Below are positions 36,773-44,562 of a DNA stretch of 58,635 nt, one piece after another. The position numbers and the translations under genes were made by a program. Origin of the DNA: a bacterium. Its GTDB lineage: Bacteria; Planctomycetota; SZUA-567. Numbering within the stretch: the stretch's first letter is position 1; each line of letters begins with the position of its first letter. The stretch is taken from contig QKCJ01000009.1 in assembly GCA_003245715.1 (NCBI GenBank), forward strand, positions 1 to 58,635. Direction: 5' to 3'. The notes under the pieces are model-generated. The model saw only the letters and a list, made by a program, of their open reading frames with translations, did not search any database and was not told the origin of the DNA.

Positions 36773-37477
36773 ATGGCTGATATGGAAAATGATATTGTTA
36801 TAAATCTCAGCGGGGTCACGCGTGATTTTCATGACGGTGAAAAATGGCTGCACATCCTGCGAGGGGTTGATTTGCAGGTTAGGGCTGGCGAGTGTGTGGC
36901 GATAATCGGCCGTAGCGGTACAGGCAAGAGTACGCTTCTTAACATTCTCGGCCTTCTCGACCGGCAGACTTCCGGCAGCGTGAGTGTCAGCGGTTATGAC
37001 TACGCGCGTCTATCCGAGCGCCAGCGCACGTCACTGCGCGGCAAGGCTATCGGTTTTATCTTCCAGCAACACCATCTGCTCAATGACCTTAACGCGCTTG
37101 ATAATGTGCTTGTCGCCGGTAATTTCCGTCACGGCAAACATACGCGAAAAGAAGCGAGAACTCTCCTTGAAAATGTCGGGATGGGCGAGCGTATCCAGCA
37201 TCCGCCGGCGAAGTTGTCTGGTGGAGAGCAGCAGCGGGTGGCGATTGCGCGGGCGTTGTTTGGCAATCCGCCGGTTCTGCTCTGTGACGAGCCGACTGGT
37301 AACCTCGACCCCGAGACCGGGCGTGAGGTGATGAATATCCTCTGGCAGCAGGTTCGCGAGCGGGGTCGGGCGATGGTTCTGGTTACCCATGACATGCAGA
37401 TTGCCGCCCGGGCGGACCGGATTCTCAAGCTGAGTGAGGGGCGTCTAATTCAGCAGGAGTTGGCAAGTAGCGTGTAA
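36773..37477 (+). CDS. LolD/MacB-type ABC ATPase
   Basis: ATP-binding protein of 234 residues, partner of the preceding permease. Walker A GRSGTGKS is near residue 46, the Q loop GFIFQQHHLL near 95, signature LSGGEQQR near 147, Walker B VLLCDEPTGNLDPETG near 167 and the H-loop His in VTHD. LNDLNALDNV is typical of the LolD/MacB/FtsE group. I chose ATG 36773, with GGGG just upstream inside a longer open frame. Confidence 0.9.
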   Translation: MADMENDIVINLSGVTRDFHDGEKWLHILRGVDLQVRAGECVAIIGRSGTGKSTLLNILGLLDRQTSGSVSVSGYDYARLSERQRTSLRGKAIGFIFQQHHLLNDLNALDNVLVAGNFRHGKHTRKEARTLLENVGMGERIQHPPAKLSGGEQQRVAIARALFGNPPVLLCDEPTGNLDPETGREVMNILWQQVRERGRAMVLVTHDMQIAARADRILKLSEGRLIQQELASSV

Positions 37478-37570
37478 TTGTTTATTTTTCGTATTGACCA
37501 CGCTCCCCGTTGCGTTAAAATACTATGCTGACACGGATTATGTTTTTTTTGCTATAATAAGGGTTTTATC

Positions 37571-38461
37571 TTGGAAAGAATCGACGAACCGGCAGCAGAG
37601 CCGCGGCAAATCTGGATAGACGGGCAGCTTGCACCAGAGTCGGAGGCAAAAATCTCTGTCTTTGACCACGGGCTGTTGTATGGTGATGGAATATTCGAAG
37701 GCATAAGGGTTTACAATGGAAAGATCTTTCTGGAGAAGGAACATTATGACCGTCTCTATGAAGGCGCTCACTATATCAACCTCGTAATTCCGTATACTAA
37801 AGAGGAATTGGTTGAGGCGACTTATGAAGCGGTCAGGGCCAATAAGATCGAGAACGGTTATATCCGTCTGATCGTTACCCGGGGCAAGGGTGATCTCGGT
37901 ATCGACCCCGCACGCTGCAGCCGGCCGACGGTTATTATTATCGCAACCGCCATCAAGCTTTACCCGCAGGAGTTTTACGACAAGGGTATGGCGATTATCA
38001 CCTCTGCTGTTCCGGCGGTTCAGGGAGAGGCGCTCAATCCGCGGGTCAAGAGCCTGAATTATCTTAATAATATTCTCGCGAAGATGGAAGCGACCAGAGC
38101 CGGCGTGATGGAAGCGATCATGCTCAACCATCAGGGCTATGTCGCGGAGTGTACGGCTGATAACATTTTCATAGTCAAGAATAATGTACTCTATACTCCG
38201 GCGGTTTATGCAGGCTGTCTTGAAGGATGTACGCGCAATCTTGTTATCCGTCTTGCCCGCGAGCAGGGTTATCAGGTTGAGGAAGGTCTTTTGCAGCGTT
38301 ATGACCTTTACAATGCTGATGAATGTTTCCTGACCGGAACCGGCGCGGAGCTGATTGCGGTTATTGATATTGATGGCCGCAAGATCGGTGACGGCATTCC
38401 GGGCGTTACGACAAACAAGCTTTTACAGGTCTTCAGGGATTTCACTGCGGCCTGTGTTTGA
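37571..38461 (+). CDS. ilvE: branched-chain amino acid aminotransferase
   Basis: PLP-dependent class IV aminotransferase of 296 residues. VFDHGLLYGDGIFEGIRVY is near residue 31. The PLP lysine lies in VKSLNYLNN near 160, followed by AECTADNIFIV and CLEGCTRN. IlvE performs the last step of Leu/Ile/Val synthesis; class IV also includes D-amino-acid and aminodeoxychorismate enzymes, but the motif set favours IlvE. The start is a TTG with AAGGG 9 nt upstream; TATAAT at 37553 with CTGACA at 37528 is a possible promoter with a long 19-bp spacer. Confidence 0.9.
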   Translation: MERIDEPAAEPRQIWIDGQLAPESEAKISVFDHGLLYGDGIFEGIRVYNGKIFLEKEHYDRLYEGAHYINLVIPYTKEELVEATYEAVRANKIENGYIRLIVTRGKGDLGIDPARCSRPTVIIIATAIKLYPQEFYDKGMAIITSAVPAVQGEALNPRVKSLNYLNNILAKMEATRAGVMEAIMLNHQGYVAECTADNIFIVKNNVLYTPAVYAGCLEGCTRNLVIRLAREQGYQVEEGLLQRYDLYNADECFLTGTGAELIAVIDIDGRKIGDGIPGVTTNKLLQVFRDFTAACV

Positions 38462-38494
38462 TATTATTCTTTTATCTTTACATAGCGAGAGAAG

Positions 38495-40006
38495 ATGGCA
38501 AAGATCAGAGTAAAAAATGGTCCTCTGCAGGATAAGGTAATTGAGATTACTGATGACCCGGTGGTTATCGGGCGTGATCCTTCATGCGCTCTTCAGATCA
38601 TGGATAAAGGTGCCAGCCGCCAGCACGCGGAGGTCTTCCGTATTGGTGAGATGTGTTTCCTGCGTGACCTTGAGAGTCGTAACGGGACGTTTCTCAATGA
38701 TGAACGTGTTGAGGAGGAGATGCTCCGGGAGGGCGACCGTGTTCAGATCGGGGCGACAATCCTGGTCTTTGATGCGTCTGACCGCAGCGACAGCGAGCTT
38801 GAATTCTTTGATGAGGAGGATACTTCTTCTACGCTTGAACTGAAGCTCGAAGACCTGACCGACCTTACCGCTTCGCAGGGTGACGGCGGCGAGGTGCACC
38901 GCCTTCGCGCGCTCTACCGTCTTGGCCGTATGATCGGTGAAGCCGGTGATGAGAAGGGGCTGATTGATAAGGTTCTGCCGTTTATCACCCAGCAGCTTAA
39001 TGCGGATCTGGTTTATCTCTTTACCAGAAACCCCGATACCGGCGCAATTTCGCCAATCGGCTCATACACGACCAAAGTCAATCAGGACAGTAAGATTTCA
39101 CGCTCAATTATCCGCCGCGCGATTGTTGACAAGCGGGCGATTCTGACCTCTGATGCGATGTCTGACGGACGTTTCAAGGCGCAGGAAAGTATTGTGATAA
39201 AAGGTATCCGCAGCGTTATCTGTGTACCGCTCTCGGTATCGGGTAACCTCAGCGGAGTGTTGTATGTGGCCAGTGACAGCCCGGCGCTGGTCTTCAGTGA
39301 TGACGAACTTGAACTGGCTGCGGCGATGGCTGACCAGGTTGGTCTGGCGATTGCGAATTTCCGCATGATGGCGGCGCAGCGTGATAATCTGATGAGTACG
39401 ATCAAGTCGCTGGTGCGCGCTGTTGAGATGCATGACCCGACAAGCCGTGGCCGTTCTGAGCGGGTTTCGCACTACGCGAGTGTGGTCGCCAAGAAGCTTG
39501 GTTTGTCCAATGAAATGCAGCAGAATATCCGCCTTGCCGGGCTTCTGCATAATATCGGAATTCTGGCTGATGGTGATCTTGCAAGTTTTGCCCGCAGTGG
39601 CAAGGAACTCTTTGATTCGAAAAAATCTTCCGCTCTTCAGGCGCGGGTCAATGCGACGCTTGAAATTATTAACGGTATGGAATGTTATAATAATATTGAG
39701 AAGACAATTTCGAATATGTACGAGCGTAATGACGGCTCTGGTCCTAACGGTCTGAAGGAAGACAAAATTCCGCCGAGTGCCAAGATTCTTGGTCTGGCGA
39801 TTGATTTTGACGAGATGGCCAATACTATCTCTGAGGAATCGGAGAAGGTCCGCCTGCGTGAAGCGCTGGCCGAGATCGGCAGGCAGTCCGGGCGCAAATA
39901 TGACGAGTCGGCGGTCAAGGCATTGCTGACAGCCCACCGTGACAACACATTGCATAGTTATACCGGTTCATTTGCACCGGCAGAGGAAAGCGGGGCAGGT
40001 AAGTGA
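38495..40006 (+). CDS. FHA - GAF - degenerate HD-GYP protein
   Basis: Signalling protein of 503 residues. An FHA domain for phosphothreonine binding occupies 1-95 (VIGRDPSCALQI, SRQHAEV, LESRNGTFLN). A GAF sensor spans about 145-295. A C-terminal HD-GYP-like domain spans 300-480. There the metal motif HD has become LLHNIGI, and the HHExxDGSGYP motif reads YERNDGSGPNGL, so it probably cannot hydrolyse cyclic-di-GMP. It may bind a ligand or partner instead. Its stop overlaps the start of the next gene by 4 bp. Confidence 0.88.
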   Translation: MAKIRVKNGPLQDKVIEITDDPVVIGRDPSCALQIMDKGASRQHAEVFRIGEMCFLRDLESRNGTFLNDERVEEEMLREGDRVQIGATILVFDASDRSDSELEFFDEEDTSSTLELKLEDLTDLTASQGDGGEVHRLRALYRLGRMIGEAGDEKGLIDKVLPFITQQLNADLVYLFTRNPDTGAISPIGSYTTKVNQDSKISRSIIRRAIVDKRAILTSDAMSDGRFKAQESIVIKGIRSVICVPLSVSGNLSGVLYVASDSPALVFSDDELELAAAMADQVGLAIANFRMMAAQRDNLMSTIKSLVRAVEMHDPTSRGRSERVSHYASVVAKKLGLSNEMQQNIRLAGLLHNIGILADGDLASFARSGKELFDSKKSSALQARVNATLEIINGMECYNNIEKTISNMYERNDGSGPNGLKEDKIPPSAKILGLAIDFDEMANTISEESEKVRLREALAEIGRQSGRKYDESAVKALLTAHRDNTLHSYTGSFAPAEESGAGK

Positions 40007-40422
40007 CACTGATTGAATGTGAGCTTTCACAGATAATGATTGCCGAGCAGCGTGAGGCGCAGGTTATTGTTTTGCGTGAGAAACAGGGCGAGCGTTGTCT
40101 GCCGATTGAAATCGGCATTGTTGAAGCGATTGCCATCAACCGTGAGGTGCAGGGGGTTGATATGGTCAGGCCGATGACGCATGACTTGCTGGTTGCGGTG
40201 ATTGCGGCGATGGGGGGGCATATTTCGCACGTGATCGTCAATGATCTGGTCTCGATGAAAGACGGCGGCGGGACGTTTTTCGGCATACTTGTCCTGTCGC
40301 GCGATGGGCAGGAGGATATTGGTATTGACTGTCGTCCATCTGATGCGATTGCGTTGGCGGTGCGCACCGGTTGCCAGATTTTTGTAAACGAGAAAGTCCT
40401 TTCGGCAGTAACAGGCACGTGA
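40003..40422 (+). CDS. bifunctional nuclease family (DUF151)
   Basis: 139-residue protein of the DUF151/bifunctional-nuclease family. Characteristic motifs are LPIEIGIVEAIAI near residue 32, RPMTHDLL near 56 and DCRPSDAIALAVR near 108, with a C-terminal IFVNEKVL strand. Members have been linked to RNase/DNase activity and stress responses; the biological role is poorly known. The GTG start overlaps the upstream stop codon (GTGA), showing translational coupling to the FHA/GAF protein. Confidence 0.9.
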   Translation: MTLIECELSQIMIAEQREAQVIVLREKQGERCLPIEIGIVEAIAINREVQGVDMVRPMTHDLLVAVIAAMGGHISHVIVNDLVSMKDGGGTFFGILVLSRDGQEDIGIDCRPSDAIALAVRTGCQIFVNEKVLSAVTGT

Positions 40423-40551
40423 TTCTTCCTGTTGAATATCCTGCTTTGAATGCGTTTGAAAATCATTGCATCATAAGTAATCAATTCAGATTTGTTATAT
40501 AAAACAGAATGCTATACCTGATGCCGGAGTCCTGATTGGTGGTTGAGGTTT

Positions 40552-40623
40552 ATGACCAGCAGCATAATTGAGGCCTCTCTGGCGGGCGGGGTTGTTGGGC
40601 TTGAAGCAGGAGGGTTCTTATGA
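40552..40623 (+). CDS. possible 23-aa leader peptide
   Basis: Short frame MTSSIIEASLAGGVVGLEAG plus three residues, with GAGG just upstream. Its TGA overlaps the ATG of the EIIA-CBS gene (ATGA), whose GGAGGG lies inside this frame. The arrangement would couple translation of the two. The evidence is positional only. Confidence 0.3.
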   Translation: MTSSIIEASLAGGVVGLEAGGFL

Positions 40624-41534
40624 GCGCAGAAAGTGTCTGTTTTTCCTCACTCTTTAATATTAATCATATCATCTGCAATATTGAATCTGATTCGCGCGAC
40701 CTTGCCATAATGGAGATCCTGCGCAAACTCGCCTACGAGCATGGGGTGGGTAATGTCAGCCATGTCTTTGATGCGGTGCTGGCGCGCGAGGAGGAGATGT
40801 CCACGATTATCGGCCCCGGTATTGCAATTCCGCATGCCCGAGTTGATTCTGTAAACGAGCTGGTTGTCGGTGTTGCGACTTCACAAAAAGGCGTGCAGTG
40901 GCCTGATGGCAGTGTTGTCAAGTTGCTCTTTCTGCTGATTGTCCCTAAAGAAAATCCTGGCATATATCTGCAGGCGGTAAGCGCTCTGGCTTCTGTCTGC
41001 GGTGAGCCTGATGCGGCTGAAAAAATTGCGGCCTTCACCACGCCAGAGGAAGTCTGGCGCTACTTTGAGCGTGGCGGGATGGTGCTGCCGGATTATATCT
41101 GCGCGGGTGATATCATGTCTGAGGTGGAAGTATCGCTTTCTGAGAATGACACACTTGAGCGGGCGATTGATCTCTTTGTCAAGCATTATTATCTGAGTCT
41201 GCCGGTTGTTGATAATGCTGGTGAGCTGGTAGGCGTGGTTTCGGCACAGGAATTTTTACGGGTTGTGCTGCCTGACTATATTTTATGGATGGACGATCTG
41301 ACGCCGATTATAAATTTTGAACCGTTTGCCGAGATTCTGCGCCGCGAGAGTATGACCTGGCTGGCTGAGATTATGACTACGGATATTGCTACCGTGCAGA
41401 TTGAATCGCCGGCAGTGCAGGTCGCCAAGGAAATGACCCGCCTGCGTACGGAGATTGTCTTTGTGCTTGAGGGTAAGATCCTCAAAGGGGTTATCACGCT
41501 ACGCCGCTTTATGGATAAGGTTCTCAGGGAGTAG
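40620..41534 (+). CDS. PTS EIIA (fructose-type) + CBS pair
   Basis: 304-residue regulatory protein. Residues 15-150 form an EIIA-Fru/Ntr-type domain with the phospho-acceptor His in GIAIPHARVD near 73. Residues 160-300 are a CBS pair (DIMSEVEVSLSENDTLERAI; MTTDIATVQI). The CBS domains would bind adenine nucleotides. It lies 3 bp upstream of an ion/anion transporter gene and is probably its regulator rather than part of a sugar permease; no EIIB/EIIC is nearby. GGAGGG precedes the start. Confidence 0.9.
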   Translation: MSAESVCFSSLFNINHIICNIESDSRDLAIMEILRKLAYEHGVGNVSHVFDAVLAREEEMSTIIGPGIAIPHARVDSVNELVVGVATSQKGVQWPDGSVVKLLFLLIVPKENPGIYLQAVSALASVCGEPDAAEKIAAFTTPEEVWRYFERGGMVLPDYICAGDIMSEVEVSLSENDTLERAIDLFVKHYYLSLPVVDNAGELVGVVSAQEFLRVVLPDYILWMDDLTPIINFEPFAEILRRESMTWLAEIMTTDIATVQIESPAVQVAKEMTRLRTEIVFVLEGKILKGVITLRRFMDKVLRE

Positions 41535-41537
41535 TTC

Positions 41538-43088
41538 ATGCATTCAGATGAAGCAGGTAAGATCGAGAAGAGGGAGATGCTTGTCCGCGGGGCGATAATG
41601 CTTGGCGTGACTGCTCTTGTTGCGCTTTTTGGCAGCCGCATCGGCCTTAATGAGTCGCAGGTTCTGTCCTCGTCGATTTTTATTATGATAATCATGGCCA
41701 CGCTTATGTTCTGGACGTTTCGTCTGGCGATTGCGTTTGTCGGGACGGGTATTCTCTTTGGTACGCGCGTAATAACGGTCGGTGATTTCGTACATGATAC
41801 GGAGTTGCCGATTATCCTTTTTCTTGTGGGGATGATGGTTATTGTCGGGGTACTAAAAGAGCTTGGCCTTTTTACCTGGGTTATCCAGCTGGTTATCAAC
41901 TGTCAGCGCCTAAGCGGAATGGCGTTTATAGCGATTATTGTTTATCTCAGTGCGTTTCTGGCCTGTGCGGTTGATGAGGTTACGAGTATTGTTTTTATCG
42001 CAACGCTGATCTTTCAGGTCTGTGATACGCTCAAGGTCAAACCGACGCCGTTTATAATTATCGCTGTCCTTGGCACAAATATCGGCAGCGCCGGTACGAT
42101 GCTTGGCAACCCTGTCGGTATCTTGATCGGACGCAAGGGCGGGCTTGGCTTTATGGATTTCATTTACTGGTCTTTCCCGGTGATGCTGCTGACGCTGACG
42201 GTCTCGATGATTGTGTTACTTATCTGGTTTCGCAAGGACATAAAGCTGCTAGATGAGCGGTTACGGCAGCGACGTGATATGGGGCTGACGCTGGGGCCGC
42301 TGGTGCAGGTGCCGTATAAACGCGGGCTTTTTATCCTTATTGCGATGATTTCATTTATTGCTTCGCACCACTCGCTTGAACATCTGCTGGGGCTTGAACC
42401 TAACACGATCATGATTGTTGCGCCGCTGGTAGTGGCGGGCTTGCTGATGATCTGGCGCTATAAACGGGCGCGGCATTATATTGAAGAAGAAGTTGAGTGG
42501 TGGACGCTGCTCTTTTTCATGATGCTCTTTGCGGTGGCCGGGTCGCTCAAGCACAGCGGGGTCACGGTTGAGATTGCCAACGGCTTTGAGCATGTCTTTG
42601 GAGGGGAGCAGTGGCTGCTGACACCGGCGGTAATGGTTATCTCGGCAATCGGTTCTGCGTTTGTTGACAATGTCGTTTTTGTGGCGGCATTTGTCCCGGT
42701 GGTTGAGCATCTCAAACAGACTCCGCTCTGGTGGGCGTTGCTCTTTGGTGCGTGTTTCGGCGGTAATATCACCATGATCGGCTCGACGGCAAATATCGTT
42801 GCCCTTGGTATGCTTGAGAAGCGCTGCCGCCTGCATGTTGCGTTTCTGCAGTGGTTGAAGGTCGGTGCTCTTATCGGGGTGATCTCTGTTCTTATCAGCT
42901 GGTTGTGTCTGAGTGTTACCTCGCCGTATATGCCCGCGCGCAGTGCAGAACCGGTTACAGAAGCGGCCCCTGCTGCTGATACGCTTGGTGAGGTCGGCGC
43001 GAAGCTTGAGAAGATACGCGCCGGGCAGGATTTCACCAGACCGCCCAAAGAATTTGTCGCGCCGGTAATAAATACTTCCTCACACTGA
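41538..43088 (+). CDS. ArsB/NhaD/SLC13-type transporter
   Basis: Membrane protein of 516 residues with about 11-12 helices. The two inverted-repeat signature loops are GTNIGSAGTMLGNPVGI (near 180) and GGNITMIGSTANIVALG (near 413). This pattern is shared by ion-transporter superfamily members such as ArsB, NhaD and SLC13. The substrate (Na+/H+ exchange, dicarboxylate, sulfate or arsenite) cannot be decided. The soluble C-terminal 55 residues are Pro/Ala/Glu-rich. Coupling to an EIIA-CBS gene suggests nucleotide- and phospho-control. Confidence 0.88.
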   Translation: MHSDEAGKIEKREMLVRGAIMLGVTALVALFGSRIGLNESQVLSSSIFIMIIMATLMFWTFRLAIAFVGTGILFGTRVITVGDFVHDTELPIILFLVGMMVIVGVLKELGLFTWVIQLVINCQRLSGMAFIAIIVYLSAFLACAVDEVTSIVFIATLIFQVCDTLKVKPTPFIIIAVLGTNIGSAGTMLGNPVGILIGRKGGLGFMDFIYWSFPVMLLTLTVSMIVLLIWFRKDIKLLDERLRQRRDMGLTLGPLVQVPYKRGLFILIAMISFIASHHSLEHLLGLEPNTIMIVAPLVVAGLLMIWRYKRARHYIEEEVEWWTLLFFMMLFAVAGSLKHSGVTVEIANGFEHVFGGEQWLLTPAVMVISAIGSAFVDNVVFVAAFVPVVEHLKQTPLWWALLFGACFGGNITMIGSTANIVALGMLEKRCRLHVAFLQWLKVGALIGVISVLISWLCLSVTSPYMPARSAEPVTEAAPAADTLGEVGAKLEKIRAGQDFTRPPKEFVAPVINTSSH

Positions 43089-43184
43089 GAATGAGTAAAT
43101 TTTTTTTTTTATGCTTGTGTGTTATTGTAATGCCTTTTAATTTAATTGGTTATGGTTTGAATTTGATGTTTGCAGGAGAATTGT

Positions 43185-43601
43185 TTGATTGAGACAGATG
43201 TTGATTTTAATGTCGCCGGCAAGCGGGTGATTTATTTTGGTGTATTTCTTTTACTTCTTTCCTTGGCATTATTTGTGAAAAAAAGTATCTTTGTATATAA
43301 CGCTGATACAGCATACGCAATAATGGAGTCCGAGCCGTATTCGCAGGATGGGATATATGATCCTACGGTGCGCCTTGGCTTCACTGATAAAAAAGGCAAG
43401 CATTATTATTTTCATACCTCGGATATTTCGCGGCGAGAGATGGAGAATAATGCGGTGCGGGTTATTTATGACCCGGACGATCCGACTGATGTTATTGTTG
43501 ATAAGACTCTCGGGGTGTGGGGGCTGTTTATAAATATCGGCGCGGTTGGTATTATCTGCCTGGCAGGCGGTACTGTCATGCGTAAATGTTTTTTCTTTTA
43601 A
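43185..43601 (+). CDS. DUF3592-like membrane protein
   Basis: 138-residue protein with two membrane helices (about 12-30 and 113-133) flanking an extracytoplasmic beta domain that ends VRVIYDPDDPTDVIVDK, the DUF3592 pattern. The TTG at 43185 has AGGAG 6 nt upstream and is preferred over an upstream TTG at 43170. Function unknown. Confidence 0.72.
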   Translation: MIETDVDFNVAGKRVIYFGVFLLLLSLALFVKKSIFVYNADTAYAIMESEPYSQDGIYDPTVRLGFTDKKGKHYYFHTSDISRREMENNAVRVIYDPDDPTDVIVDKTLGVWGLFINIGAVGIICLAGGTVMRKCFFF

Positions 43602-43672
43602 TGATAAAGTTTATGGCCGAGGCCATGTATTGCAATAGTCGTTGAGACTAATGATAAATTTGAGGAAATATT

Positions 43673-44536
43673 ATGTCTGAGATTTTTCAAAGGATAGCTT
43701 CTGAATTCATTCCAATGCTTGAGGGGGTGGCAAAGGATAAGTTTGCAGCAATAGAGACAGAACCTTCAGAGAAGCCTGAGGTTGCTGTGAGTTTCAAGAT
43801 TGATGGCGACATCTCTGGTTCTCTGGTTGCTGTTTTTTATTCTTCTCAGAACATTGCCAAAAGATTCCTTGATGTCACAATCGGTGACAGCAGCGGGGTT
43901 GACCTGAATGAAGCCTGCCAGGAGATTGCCAATCAGGTTGTGGGGCGAATTCTCGGGGCTGTTGGCGACATGGGCGTTGAGGTTGAGATTTCATATCCCG
44001 GGGTGATAATGAGCGCCGGTGAGATAGACGTGCTTTCTGCGGGGCGCAAGGTTATTTATGCGCAGAGTCCGATCTGTGGCGTTATCGGGCTTAAGGCGGT
44101 TGATTGTAATGAACCGGAGTTGTTTGAGAGTAAAACTGAAAACGTCGTATCAACAGAGGGCAACAAGAAGGTGCTTATTGTTGATGATTCGCCGGTAATG
44201 TGCGCGTTTCTTGAAAAGATATTTGTCGAGCGTAATTACGAGGTGGTCGGCAAGGCTGCAGACGGGGTGGAGGCTCTTGAGATGTTTGAGAAGTTTGATC
44301 CTGATCTGGTTACACTTGATATTGTCATGCCCAAACTTAAAGGAACGGAAGTCTTAAAGCGGATAATCGAGTTGCGCCCGGATGCGACGGTGGTGATGGC
44401 GTCATCCGTATCCGACGCCAGAACGGTGATGAACTGCCTCAAGATGGGGGCCAAGCGTTATATCGTAAAGCCATATGATCGCACGGCGGTGATTACTGCT
44501 GTTGAGAAGGCTCTTGGACTCGTCGAAAAGAATTAA
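43673..44536 (+). CDS. CheX - receiver domain fusion
   Basis: 287 residues. Residues 1-145 form a CheC/CheX-type phosphatase fold with the helix EACQEIANQVVGRILGAV, matching the E-x2-N catalytic pattern that dephosphorylates CheY-P. Residues 163-283 are a receiver domain (LIVDDSPVM, Asp in TLDIVMPKLKG, VMASS, KPYDRT). It starts 26 bp before cheA. The fusion could shorten the lifetime of its own phosphorylated receiver or that of partners. GAGGAAA precedes the ATG. Confidence 0.9.
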   Translation: MSEIFQRIASEFIPMLEGVAKDKFAAIETEPSEKPEVAVSFKIDGDISGSLVAVFYSSQNIAKRFLDVTIGDSSGVDLNEACQEIANQVVGRILGAVGDMGVEVEISYPGVIMSAGEIDVLSAGRKVIYAQSPICGVIGLKAVDCNEPELFESKTENVVSTEGNKKVLIVDDSPVMCAFLEKIFVERNYEVVGKAADGVEALEMFEKFDPDLVTLDIVMPKLKGTEVLKRIIELRPDATVVMASSVSDARTVMNCLKMGAKRYIVKPYDRTAVITAVEKALGLVEKN

Positions 44537-44562
44537 AGGCTTTATACAAACAGGAAGACCAG

